A stretch of 64,000 nucleotides of DNA from Anaerococcus marasmi. GTDB lineage: Bacteria > Bacillota > Clostridia > Tissierellales > Peptoniphilaceae. The number at the start of each line of letters is the position of its first letter. Position 1 is the stretch's first letter. Below, in pieces: positions 23,109 to 32,300 of the stretch. The position numbers and the translations under genes were made by a program. The notes beneath the pieces are model-generated. The model did no database searches and was not told where the DNA came from. It saw only the letters and a list, made by a program, of their open reading frames with translations. Where the stretch lies: positions 857,501 to 921,500 of the forward strand of contig NZ_OLMF01000004.1 of the NCBI RefSeq assembly GCF_900290195.1, written 5' to 3'.

Positions 23109-23121
23109 TCACATATTGTGA
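23109..23121. promoter_or_regulatory. CI operator 3
   Basis: TCACATATTGTGA, third copy of the inverted repeat, just after the likely repressor transcription start and before its ribosome site; consistent with autorepression. Confidence 0.75.
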
Positions 23122-23139
23122 TTACAGAAAGGAGACCTC

Positions 23140-23757
23140 ATGAGAATAGGCGACAAGTTAAAATATTTAAGAAACAGTAATGATCTTAGTCAATCCGAAT
23201 TAGCGAAAAAATTAAACATAAGCAGATCAAGTATAGGAATGTTTGAAAGCAATGCAAGAATACCTACAACTGATACCTTAATAAGATACGCTCACTTCTT
23301 TGGTGTATCTCTAGATGATCTATTAGGAATAACATTACAAAATACTGAAAGCAATAGTACAAAATATAAAGTTCCTGTATTTTATGCGGTTGCTTGTGGG
23401 AACCCTTTTGTCGCTGACGAAGATATAATTGACTGGGAAGAAATCAACCCTAAGTTAAAAAGTCAGGGTGAACACTTCGGAGTAAAGCTAAGAGGCGACT
23501 CAATGCTACCCGACTTTAAAGATGGTGATGTAGTTATAGTAAGAAAACAGTCTGATGTAGATAGTGGAGATATAGCTATCGTACGTGTCAATGGTGATGA
23601 GGCCACTATGAAAATTGTAGAAAAATCACCAGAGGGAATTACTTTAATAGCTACAAATCCGAGTGTATTTTTGCCCAAGTTTTATACAAACAATCAAATT
23701 GAGACTACCCCTGTATCAATTATTGGAAAAGTCATTGAACAAAGGAGGAAGTTTTGA
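23140..23757 (+). CDS. CI-type phage repressor (XRE + S24 peptidase)
   Basis: 205 residues. An XRE helix-turn-helix spans about 6-62 (LSQSELAKKLNISRSSIGMFE). The C-terminal S24 half has a cleavable VACGNP site near 86, the catalytic Ser in LRGDSMLPDF (about 120) and the catalytic Lys in ATMKIVE (about 157), so it should cleave itself on RecA activation and induce the prophage. Strong AAAGGAG site. Three matching operators lie upstream. Confidence 0.93.
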   Translation: MRIGDKLKYLRNSNDLSQSELAKKLNISRSSIGMFESNARIPTTDTLIRYAHFFGVSLDDLLGITLQNTESNSTKYKVPVFYAVACGNPFVADEDIIDWEEINPKLKSQGEHFGVKLRGDSMLPDFKDGDVVIVRKQSDVDSGDIAIVRVNGDEATMKIVEKSPEGITLIATNPSVFLPKFYTNNQIETTPVSIIGKVIEQRRKF

Positions 23758-23819
23758 TAATCATTTTGTAGCGAATAATCAAAATACTATAAAGTAAAAA
23801 AATACTATAGGAGGTAAAA

Positions 23820-25163
23820 ATGGCACTTATAATTTTAGCACTAATTATTTTATGTATATATGGATCAATTATTAATAAAAAAGAACTAATTCAAAATGGC
23901 ATGAAAAGCTATAAAAATTTAGAAGCAAAGAAAAGTGAACTAGAAAAAGAATTAAGAGAGTTAGAAGATACATATAAAATTAATAAAGAGGATTATCTTA
24001 AATTTAAAGAAGAAACAAAAATGGAGGTAATAAAAGAAAAATCAGAGGAAATCAATAATTCAATCAAAGAGCTTAAAAATGACGAAAATATTTTGATTGA
24101 TAGAGTGGATGATCTGGAAAAAAGATACAAAGAGTTAAATGCTGTAGATTTTGGTGTAGTCCCTACAGATTTTGAATTTGAAAAATCAGAAACATATAAA
24201 GAAAAATTAAAAAATATCAAACTAAAAGAATCAGAAATCTTCAGAAAAATAAAAAGCAATAAGTCGACCGAAGTTACTATAAATTTAGATAAATTAAATA
24301 GATTGCTCTATAATGCATTCAATACATTCTGCGACTACAACCTAAGTAGACTAACATATAAGTCATATCCAACAAGACAGAAGCAAATACACACCACTTA
24401 CAACAAATTAAATAGATTGGTAAAAGATGTTACTTCTATAGATGAAAGATTGTTAGAGCTAAAACTTGAAGAATTAGAATCATCTTATGCATACTATAAG
24501 TTAAAAGAAGAAGAGAAAGAAGAACTAAGACTTCAAAGAGCTGAAGAAGCAGAAAATAAGAGAGCTCAAAAAGAGCTGGAAAGAAAGCAAGCTAAGCTTG
24601 ATAAAGAAATTGAAGCTTTAAACATTGCCAAAGATAAAGTTAATGATAAGTTATTAGCCGCTAAAGATGATGAAATAGAAGCATTAAAACTTGAACTTCA
24701 AAGACTAGAAACAGAAATAAGCGGTCTTCAAGATGAAAAAACAGATATCGATTATCGTGTCGAAAATACAGGTGCTGGATATGTATATATTATTTCGAAT
24801 ATAGGTTCATTTGGTGAAGAAGTTTACAAGATTGGAGTTACAAGAAGACTTGACCCTTACCAAAGGATACAAGAACTATCCTCCGCCTCAGTACCTTTCA
24901 AATTTGATGTACATGCAATGATTTTCTCTTACCAGGCTTATCAACTAGAAACAGAGTTACACAGATACTTTGATAGTAAACGACTAAATAAAGTAAATAA
25001 CAGAAAAGAATTCTTTAATATCAAGCTAGAAGATATTAAAAAAGTATTAGACCTTCATAAAGAGCTTACATTTGACTTCAATCCAGATTTTGAAGCAGAA
25101 GAATATAGGGCAACTATGAAAATTATAGAGTCTGAAGAAGAGATAAAAGAAATTGAAAATTAA
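23820..25163 (+). CDS. Membrane-anchored DUF4041 / GIY-YIG (T5orf172) protein
   Basis: 447 residues. A membrane segment (about 2-18) is followed by a coiled coil, a DUF4041-like region (about 105-225), a second charged coiled coil (about 225-310), and a GIY-YIG-type T5orf172/MUG113 domain (about 318-405) with GYVYIISN, YKIGVTRR and ETELHRYF. This architecture occurs in prophage lysogeny regions beside the repressor; a defence or superinfection role is suspected. GGAGG precedes the start; a hairpin follows the stop. Confidence 0.85.
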   Translation: MALIILALIILCIYGSIINKKELIQNGMKSYKNLEAKKSELEKELRELEDTYKINKEDYLKFKEETKMEVIKEKSEEINNSIKELKNDENILIDRVDDLEKRYKELNAVDFGVVPTDFEFEKSETYKEKLKNIKLKESEIFRKIKSNKSTEVTINLDKLNRLLYNAFNTFCDYNLSRLTYKSYPTRQKQIHTTYNKLNRLVKDVTSIDERLLELKLEELESSYAYYKLKEEEKEELRLQRAEEAENKRAQKELERKQAKLDKEIEALNIAKDKVNDKLLAAKDDEIEALKLELQRLETEISGLQDEKTDIDYRVENTGAGYVYIISNIGSFGEEVYKIGVTRRLDPYQRIQELSSASVPFKFDVHAMIFSYQAYQLETELHRYFDSKRLNKVNNRKEFFNIKLEDIKKVLDLHKELTFDFNPDFEAEEYRATMKIIESEEEIKEIEN

Positions 25164-25170
25164 GCAAACT

Positions 25171-25199
25171 AAAAAGCACCAGGCGACTAACCCTGGTGC
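25171..25199. terminator. Hairpin between the DUF4041 gene and integrase
   Basis: GCACCAGG and CCTGGTGC pair perfectly around eight bases. On minus it is followed by TTTTTA, on plus by ATTATAA, so it terminates leftward best but may work both ways. Confidence 0.6.
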
Positions 25200-25287
25200 A
25201 TTATAAAACCTGTAGACACGACATTTAATGATTAATTAATGCCCCTGTCCTCTTTAAGTGTACCATAGTTAAAAGAAAGGAGCAAGT

Positions 25288-26385
25288 ATGGCAAGAAAAA
25301 GAAGAAAGTTACCCAATGGAACGGGGTCCATAGAGAGGGTTAAGCTCACACCTCACGGCAAGACAAGGGTCAATCAATATAGGGCAAGACTCCCTAAAGC
25401 TAAAGGTAGAAAGGATATAGGCTTTTTTAAGACCTATAATGAGGCTCTGGACGCTTTGATCAACTACAAAGAGCCAGAACCAGTAGTAACCTTCGCCCAG
25501 CTTTTTAAAAAGTACACATCCACCAACGACTTTAAAAATCTAGTCAAAAAAACACAAAACCGCTACTATAACTCATACACCAGATTTGAAGAACTACATG
25601 ATAGGGACATTCATGAAATAAAATACTCAGACCTCCAAGATGTTCTAGATCAGATGGAATTAGATGGATATGAAAAAATAAAAGACGGTGAATTAAAACA
25701 TTATGAATACTCAAAATCATCCATAGAAAGATTAAAACACCTAGTATCAAAAATCTACACCCTAGCAATTAAAAACAACATCATCCAGCTAGACCTATCA
25801 AAGTATCTAGAAGTAGGTGGAGTAGGAATAAGAAGAAAAAAAGAAATCTTCACAAAAGAAGAAATCGAAAAACTTTACTCATCAATCCCAAAAAACCCTA
25901 ACGCTATGCACGTCCTAAATCTAATTTTTACAGGCTTTAGAACAGGTGAGTATATAAATCTACCAACAAACAAAATAAAGCTCGACACGAGCCAAATAAT
26001 CGACTTTGGAGAGAAAACAGAAGCAGGTAGAATAAGAAAAATGTTCATCCACCCGAAAATAAAAGATATCATGACATACCTAGTCCAAGAAAGTAAAACA
26101 GGATATATCTTAGAAACAAAAAAGCAAAGTGGAGAAATATATCAGCCAAGCGACACAACCTTCTACAAAAAAATCTACTACCCAGCCCTAGATAAAGCTG
26201 GAATAAAAAAGAAAATACCCTACTCATGCAGGTACACCTTCGCCACCATAGCCCACCAATCGGGAGTAAGTGACAAAGCCCTACAAAAATTAATGGGACA
26301 CACCAACTTTAACATCACCGCCAACTCCTACATCCAGGATCTAGATGACTACATCTATCAAGAACTCCAAAAAATAGAAATCTAA
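25288..26385 (+). CDS. int: Tyrosine integrase
   Basis: 365 residues. The N-terminal arm-binding and SAM-like domains (about 1-165) precede a catalytic domain with the first Arg in FTGFRTGE (about 220), PYSCRYTFAT (about 310-319), GHTNFN (about 335) and the nucleophile Tyr in NSYIQD (about 347). Tyr stands where the first His of the usual HxxR motif is found. It would integrate the phage at the nearby tRNA-Leu. AAAGGAG lies upstream. Confidence 0.93.
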   Translation: MARKRRKLPNGTGSIERVKLTPHGKTRVNQYRARLPKAKGRKDIGFFKTYNEALDALINYKEPEPVVTFAQLFKKYTSTNDFKNLVKKTQNRYYNSYTRFEELHDRDIHEIKYSDLQDVLDQMELDGYEKIKDGELKHYEYSKSSIERLKHLVSKIYTLAIKNNIIQLDLSKYLEVGGVGIRRKKEIFTKEEIEKLYSSIPKNPNAMHVLNLIFTGFRTGEYINLPTNKIKLDTSQIIDFGEKTEAGRIRKMFIHPKIKDIMTYLVQESKTGYILETKKQSGEIYQPSDTTFYKKIYYPALDKAGIKKKIPYSCRYTFATIAHQSGVSDKALQKLMGHTNFNITANSYIQDLDDYIYQELQKIEI

Positions 26386-26412
26386 CCTAATTGCCCACAT
26401 ATTACCCACACG
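26386..26412. other. Probable right prophage boundary region
   Basis: Between the integrase stop and the host tRNA terminator are two similar sequences, TTGCCCACAT and TTACCCACAC, which look like integrase arm sites. The att core cannot be fixed without the left end, which is outside the window; the tRNA-Leu 3' end is the likely core. Confidence 0.4.
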
Positions 26413-26445
26413 AAAAAAAGAGAACGTTGATATTCTAACGTTCTC
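26413..26445 (-). terminator. Terminator of the tRNA-His/tRNA-Leu operon
   Basis: On minus, GAGAACGTT pairs with AACGTTCTC around eight bases and is followed by T7. It resembles the terminator of the tRNA cluster at 48630-48657 in the AACGTT stem. Confidence 0.85.
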
Positions 26446-26455
26446 TCATATTTGC

Positions 26456-26542
26456 TGGTGCGGGATAAAGGAGTTGAACCTTCACGGGAAAATTCCCACT
26501 AGATCCTAAGTCTAGCGCGTCTGCCAATTCCGCCAATCCCGC
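26456..26542 (-). tRNA. tRNA-Leu (TAG)
   Basis: Anticodon stem CTAGA/TCTAG with loop CTTAGGA, a long variable arm typical of leucine tRNA, acceptor GCGGGAT/ATCCCGC, A73 and encoded CCA. Its 3' end faces the prophage integrase and is the likely attachment site. Confidence 0.95.
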
Positions 26543-26545
26543 ATA

Positions 26546-26623
26546 TGGGGTGAGTAGTGAGATTCGAACTCACGGCCTCCTGGGCCACAACCAGGTGTCT
26601 TAACCAACTGGACCATACCCACC
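26546..26623 (-). tRNA. tRNA-His (GTG)
   Basis: Anticodon loop TTGTGGC in stem CCTGG/CCAGG, extra 5' G (position -1) opposite C73, and encoded CCA, as in histidine tRNAs. First gene of the operon, three bases before tRNA-Leu. Confidence 0.95.
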
Positions 26624-26735
26624 AAGCCATCACTATTTCATGATACTATCATTGAAGTAGCTTGTCAAGTTTTTCTAACAATTATTTTCTTTTTTTGAAA
26701 GTTTCAATTGTCATATCTCTCTCTCAACAATAAAT

Positions 26736-26764
26736 ATAATACCACGTTTTTTATTTTTGTGCAA
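26736..26764 (-). promoter_or_regulatory. Promoter of the tRNA-His/Leu operon
   Basis: On minus: TTGCAC (26764-26759), 17 bases, TATTAT (26741-26736), about 110 bases before tRNA-His. The rest of the 26624-26825 gap is AT-rich with no gene seen. Confidence 0.7.
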
Positions 26765-26825
26765 GTATTTTTGTAAAATTTTTCTTTTGGGTCTACAAGT
26801 AGTAGAATAGAGACAGAGGTGAATT

Positions 26826-26930
26826 ATGAAAAGTAGAAAAACTATACTTAAAATTTTTGCAATCGTGATTGCTATAGCCATGGTAGCTCCTATTATTTAT
26901 AGTGCCTACAATTCTTTTGCAAGTCTATGA
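26826..26930 (+). CDS. Small single-span membrane peptide (34 aa)
   Basis: ATG at 26826 after AGAGGTG; stop overlaps the recX start (ATGA). A basic start MKSRKTILK is followed by a hydrophobic stretch IFAIVIAIAMVAPIIYSA. The good ribosome site and coupling to recX support it. Function unknown. Confidence 0.6.
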   Translation: MKSRKTILKIFAIVIAIAMVAPIIYSAYNSFASL

Positions 26931-27532
26931 TTGTAGAAGAGATTGGATTTTCTGATAAGTACAATTTGTGCAGACTCAGGGTCTCTGGAGAGCTTTTTTA
27001 TATTTCTTATGATCTCTTTAATGACCTAGACATAAAGAAGGACGAAGAGCTTAGCTTTGATATTTTTTCTAAGATCCAGGCTGACAATTCTTATAATAGG
27101 GCGAAAAACTATATCTTAAATAGGATTTCTTATGCTAATAAGACAAGCTTTGAGATAGGAAAGATATTGAAGGACAAGGGCTACGAAGCAGATGTTACTG
27201 AGAAGGTAATTGAATTTTTAACTTCTTATAATTTAATCGATGATGAGTCTTTTGTAAGAAGCTTCATAGCTGATAAGTCTGCGATCAATGGATGGCCTAA
27301 GAATAAGATTAGATATAAACTTAAGCTTAAGGGAATTCCGGATTCCTTGATCGATGAGAACTTAAGCCTAATCGATGATGATAGAGAGTATGAGAAGGCC
27401 CTTTATTTTGCTGAGAAAAAGGCTCGAGGTGACTATTCTTTCAAGATGAAAAACAAGGTCTATAGGCATCTTGCCTCCAAAGGCTTTGATTTTGATATTA
27501 TAGGAAGGGTTATGGGTGAGCTTTTCTCATGA
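26927..27532 (+). CDS. recX: Regulatory protein RecX
   Basis: 201 residues of three-helix repeats, with SYNRAKNYILNRISYANKTS near 52-71, FVRSFIADKSAINGWPKNKI near 106-125 and DREYEKALYFAEKKARGDYS further on, all typical of RecX, which binds RecA filaments and limits strand exchange. An N-terminal extension of about 50 residues fits the Firmicute form. Its stop overlaps the next gene by four bases. Confidence 0.9.
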   Translation: MIVEEIGFSDKYNLCRLRVSGELFYISYDLFNDLDIKKDEELSFDIFSKIQADNSYNRAKNYILNRISYANKTSFEIGKILKDKGYEADVTEKVIEFLTSYNLIDDESFVRSFIADKSAINGWPKNKIRYKLKLKGIPDSLIDENLSLIDDDREYEKALYFAEKKARGDYSFKMKNKVYRHLASKGFDFDIIGRVMGELFS

Positions 27533-27795
27533 GTCATTTTGTCTATATATTAAGATGCGCTGATAGGAGTCTTTATACAGGCTACACCACAGATGTCAAA
27601 AGAAGGGTGGCTGTCCACAATTCAGGCAAGGGAGCTAAGTATACTAGGGCAAGGCTTCCGGTAAAGCTAGTTTATTTCAAGGAAGTCTCTTCAAAGTCTA
27701 GTGGGCTAAAGCTTGAATGCGCTATCAAAAAACTTAATAAGAAGAAAAAAGAGGACTTAGTCCGTGACTTTAATTTAGAAGATTTCTCTTCTTAA
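27529..27795 (+). CDS. UPF0213 family GIY-YIG nuclease-like protein
   Basis: 88 residues. VYILRCADRSLYTGYTTDVKRR, HNSGKGAKYTR and the Glu in LECAIKKLNK form the compact GIY-YIG fold of the UPF0213/YhbQ group. Cellular role poorly known; a structure-selective nuclease is possible. Convergent with the RNase gene, with 26 bases of 3' overlap. Confidence 0.88.
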   Translation: MSHFVYILRCADRSLYTGYTTDVKRRVAVHNSGKGAKYTRARLPVKLVYFKEVSSKSSGLKLECAIKKLNKKKKEDLVRDFNLEDFSS

Positions 27796-28693
27796 GCTCT
27801 GTCGCGTATCTATCTCCTCTTCTTTTTATGGTCATTTCGAATAGTCCCATAGGAGAAAAGCCAAATATTTCAGAATCTAGGTCGTATTCTTTAGATTTTT
27901 CTCTCATGGCTTCTTCGATTTTTTCTTTATTTTCATTTCTTAGAAAGTCAATTAGGACCATGCCCCCTATATTTCTCGCCTTGAGATTGTAAACTATGGG
28001 ATCTATTAATTCCATATTAATGTTTTCCAAGAACTTATCCTTGTTGTTGGTGCTCTTTTTACTATTAGAGTTGACATCTATTACAGTCATTGTCTCTAGT
28101 TCATCGATAATTAAGGATAGGTCACCGTATCTTGGTCTTTTTTCTTTTATTAATCCTAGAAAATCCCTAAATTCCTTAAGATTTTCTATATCTACTTTTC
28201 TTATTTCTTTATCCTTATTTTCTTCTATATAGACATCTTTTAGACTGTTTTCGTAAAGTAACTTGGGTGTTGGGAAGAATTTTTCTTCTTGGATAAGTCT
28301 AGTTTTAAGGCTCCCTATAGCTTCAAACTTTACCTTATCTCTTTCCTTCCCCTCCTTTTGCTTGATGAGCCTTCCAAATCTTTTGACATAGTAGCTATCA
28401 TTTTCTAGCTTAAAATTAAGAGATCCCAGGGCTAGCTTGCCATTTGCGGGATCTCTTACGTATTGGACAATGACATTGTCCCCAATCTTATAGGGTGTTT
28501 TTGAATTTAGATATAGGGTTTCTCCCTTTTCGTATTCTACAAAGTAGGCGGAAAGGGCGTCGTTTTTATTTACGACTTTACCCCTATAGATATTACCAAG
28601 GAGTGAATCGTAGAATTTAATCTCTACAATCCTATCCTCCTTCACCTTTCCCATAAGCTTTTGTTTTTCATCTATAAATACAAAGTCTGTCAT
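27770..28693 (-). CDS. Short ribonuclease E/G family protein
   Basis: 307 residues, against about 480 or more in the usual family. TMTVIDVNSNSKK near 206 supplies the catalytic Asp, ARNIGGMVLIDFLR near 240 the second, and FGFSPMGLFEMTIKRRGD near 278 the C-terminal core. The N-terminal part (about 1-110) resembles an S1-like region, but the zinc link (CxxC) and C-terminal domain are absent. It is the last gene of the mre operon, where rng often occurs. Confidence 0.8.
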   Translation of the reverse strand: MTDFVFIDEKQKLMGKVKEDRIVEIKFYDSLLGNIYRGKVVNKNDALSAYFVEYEKGETLYLNSKTPYKIGDNVIVQYVRDPANGKLALGSLNFKLENDSYYVKRFGRLIKQKEGKERDKVKFEAIGSLKTRLIQEEKFFPTPKLLYENSLKDVYIEENKDKEIRKVDIENLKEFRDFLGLIKEKRPRYGDLSLIIDELETMTVIDVNSNSKKSTNNKDKFLENINMELIDPIVYNLKARNIGGMVLIDFLRNENKEKIEEAMREKSKEYDLDSEIFGFSPMGLFEMTIKRRGDRYATELKKRNLLN

Positions 28694-29313
28694 TTTTTAA
28701 ACTTCATCTTTAGCTTCTCGAAGAATGTTAGGTCTGGGACTATGACATGGTTGTCATTGATGAAATTGTCGATTTGCTTATCGAAGCCTTGGCCTAGGTT
28801 GACATTTCCTAGGTAGTTTTTTCCGTAGGATTCGATTTTTTCTTTGAATAGCCTTATATCTGTATCTGGACTTGTTCCATTAATGAAGAAGGCATCTTCC
28901 TCAATTGTTTCTGGGAAGTTTCCTGCTTCTACTATAAATACAGATTTCTTCTCATCGACAAGCTTTATGTCAAGCGAGTCTATGACGAGATTCTTGTATC
29001 CTTCTTCTTTTAGAATCTTGTCCATATCTTCCTTATCGATTTCTTTCTTATCTTCTAGGAGAGGTGCTATAAGGAAGTCGAGATTTTCATCCTCCCATAC
29101 TCTAACTTCCTTGAAGTCATTTACCCCCTTAAGATAATCTGCCAAGTCATAGGTAATCATCCCATCTTTGCCGTAATAGTCTTCGATGTTTGATTCATTT
29201 CTTTTTGTGGAGATGAGGAGGGTTCTTCCAGTTTCTTTGAGTCTTTCTGCTAAAGCTACTGCAAACTTCACCCTGTCCTTATCTATTTGTGAATTGATTA
29301 TATAAACTTTCAT
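28690..29313 (-). CDS. MinD/ParA-like protein lacking the P-loop
   Basis: 207 residues. The start MKVYIINSQIDKDRVKFAVAL places the usual deviant Walker A (GGxGKT) where none exists, yet MITYDLADYLKGVNDFKEVR and LDFLIAPLLEDKKE match the MinD region that reads VYDLVDVIEG...LLPA. So this is probably a degenerate, non-ATPase MinD relative in the position where minD often follows the mre genes. A C-terminal helix (FFEKLKMKFKK) could serve as an amphipathic membrane anchor. Start overlaps little; four bases before RNase. Confidence 0.6.
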   Translation of the reverse strand: MKVYIINSQIDKDRVKFAVALAERLKETGRTLLISTKRNESNIEDYYGKDGMITYDLADYLKGVNDFKEVRVWEDENLDFLIAPLLEDKKEIDKEDMDKILKEEGYKNLVIDSLDIKLVDEKKSVFIVEAGNFPETIEEDAFFINGTSPDTDIRLFKEKIESYGKNYLGNVNLGQGFDKQIDNFINDNHVIVPDLTFFEKLKMKFKK

Positions 29314-29319
29314 AAGAGA

Positions 29320-32300
29320 TTAATTCCCTTCAGTGCTTTCTGTGTTATCTGTATCGTTATTTTGTGTGGTATTTACATCTTCTGATGGATTCTCTGATGT
29401 ATTGTCTTCATCATTTCCATCACTAGTATCTCCTCCAGCTTCTTGGCCGTATTCTACTTGTCTTAGCTCTTCACTAGAATCACCAGAGTTTGATATGTCG
29501 ACTTTAAGGTCAAAATATTTGGCCACAATGTCCCTTACGATTGGGCTTACGTTGTAGCTGGTATCTCCTTGGGTTAGGATAACAGATACTGCGATTTCTG
29601 GATCATCATATGGAGCAAAGCCAATCATCCAAGCATAGGGTGAGTAGTCTGATCCATCGGCATTTTGTCCTTCTACTTCCCCTGTACCAGTCTTGACACC
29701 TATATCCATCGGTAGCTTGTTAAGAATCGTATTGTTTTGCGCTACTAGTAAGGCTCCGTATTTAATATCTTCAAGATGTTTGGTATCTTTGATATCAATC
29801 CTTTTTGTGTCTGGGACATTTTCGAAAAGGACTTCTTTGGAATCGTGGTTGGCTATCTTATTAATCAAGGTGTACTTGTTTAGGTAACCACCATTGGATA
29901 TGGTAGCCATTACCCTATTCATCTGGATTGGTGTATAGGCGTTTTGTCCTTGGCCAATTACTATATTTAGCATATCTGTAATGTCCCAATTGGCTTGGTT
30001 AAGGAAGGTAAACTTGATAGTGTCTGCAAGACCTGCGATTTGTCCATCGTAGATTCCAATTGACTCGTAACCCTTTTCGTCCAAGGTTTCTATTATCTTA
30101 TCCCTATTCCATCCTTCTGGATCATCTGCAAATGAAACTATGTCTTCGATATCCTTCTTGTACTCATCACGAGTCTTCTTGACCCCGTCTTTGATGAAGA
30201 CTGTTAGGTTGTTTTCTAGGTATTTTCTAAGCATGGTCTTAGTTACTTCTACCTTCTTGCCGATTGATGGAATATTTCCAACTGTTTCATTTGGAATATT
30301 TATCTCGATTCCTGTCTTTTGGTCTAGACCAAGCTTCTCCGCTGCGAGTCTTATATCGTTAAGCTCAAGTTTTACTCCTAGGGTGTCCCCGTCTTCTGGA
30401 TTCTCACCCAAGGCTAGGGTGTAGAAGTAATAGTTACATGAGTCTCTGATGGCTCCGTAGAGATTTTCTTCTCCATGAGTTGAGCCGGTCTCTGACCAGA
30501 TTAAGCAAGAAAATCTCCTATTTCCTATATCCACAAAGCCGTGGTCGTAGCTTACAGAAAGTGGGTCGAGTCCCTTTTCTAGTGCTGCAAGACTTGATAC
30601 AAGCTTAAAGGTTGATCCCGGCATAACAGCTGTTTGGGTGGCTATGTTAAGCATTGGTCTTGGTACAAGCGGACCAGAGCCTTCTTCTACTTGGAGGCTT
30701 TCCCAATCTGAAGCTGATACTCCAGTGGCGAAGATATTCGGATCATAGTCAGGGTATGATGCAAGGGCTAGGACTTCTCCAGTCTTTACATTACTTACGA
30801 CAACTGCACCACTTGCTGCATTTGGAGCAGAATTTATTGGTGAAAAGGTTCCGTATTCTGATTCATAAGTTGAGCCTTCACTTATAGCTTCAAGAACTCC
30901 CTTTAGTGATTTTTCTGCTTGTTCTTGGAGATCTCTGTCTATAGTAAGGTAGACATCATCACCTGGCTCTGATGTAGACTTTGATATTGTCTGACGTCTG
31001 TTACCTGAAGAGTCTACTGTTACTAGGCTTCTACCGTTCTTACCCTTGAGATTATCCTCGTAGGATTCTTCGATTCCAGTCTTTCCTATGATTTCATCTC
31101 TGAGATAGCCTCTGTCGTTTACGTATTTATCAACCTCATCGCCTGTTGCAATTGGTCCCATGTATCCTAGGACGTGGCTTGCTAGGTATCTATTTGGATA
31201 GTTTCTAATTGGGATAGTATCGACTATGATTCCACTTGCCTTGTCAATTTTTTCTTCAATCTTAAGTACTGTGGATTCATCCAAGTGGTAGACTATATTT
31301 ATAGGCCTATAGCCGAGGTTGCCTTGACGATTTAGCTTATTGTCTAAAGTTAATATTCCTATAGCTTCTTGGTCGCTATAGTCTTCTAGCTTGTCTACTT
31401 TCTTAATATAAGAAAGAATCTGTCCCGCATCTTTTTCTTCTGTGAGGATATCTACTACATCGTCTGTGCTATTGGACTTATCTTTTTGGGCATAGTAGGT
31501 ATAGAAGTCCTTCTCGTCTTTGGTAAAGGTATAGGTCCACTCTTCTGGATCCTCATCTGTAATGTCGATATTTGGATAGATATTATTTTTGGTATTGGCA
31601 TTTTGGGCCATGTATTTGATATTTTCTGAAAGGATAAGTTTCTTAAGGAGCTTATTTTCATCAGCAAGCTTTACAAGTTCACTTACCGCAGATCCTGCTT
31701 GGGGATTTTTGAAGCTTACATCAACTGAGTAATTGTTCTTATCCTCGTCCTTTTCAGTAACAACCTCTGTCTCGAAGTTAGCGTAGATTCCCATATTTTC
31801 AAGTTGTTCTATTAGGATATTAGCAGGAATGATGTATTCTCCTGAATCATCTACACTAGCTTCTGTCAACACTTCTTCTATGGTTGAATTTTTGACAATC
31901 TCATAGAAGTCGTCAGCAGCAGTAGACTCGTAATTTATATTTGGGAAAAGCTTGTGAAGCTTGGCCTTTTTCTCTATGAAATCTTCGTCGCTTTTTACAG
32001 CATAGTCTTTAAGAACTAGGTCTCCTTCAAGACCATTTTCGACAAGCAAGTCATAAGCAAGTTTTCTAGCGTGAGAGTTTTGGAGGATTGTTAGAATTAC
32101 TGATTCATCTTCCCCAACAGATTCTACAATCACATCCATTGGATCGTCATTTTTACTAAAACCTATTGATTTTAATTTCTCTCCGGAGTTTTCCTTAAAG
32201 CTTATAGCAAGGTCTCCATCTTTTTGTCCAACATGGCAAGGAATATCGATTCCCCTTTTCTTTAAGGCAAGAAGGGCTGTGTTTGCCGTTTCATATTCGA

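Noticed and set aside
31455-31667. 70-residue minus-strand frame inside the PBP2 gene
   Set aside because: Out of frame with the long, motif-bearing PBP2; no start signal.
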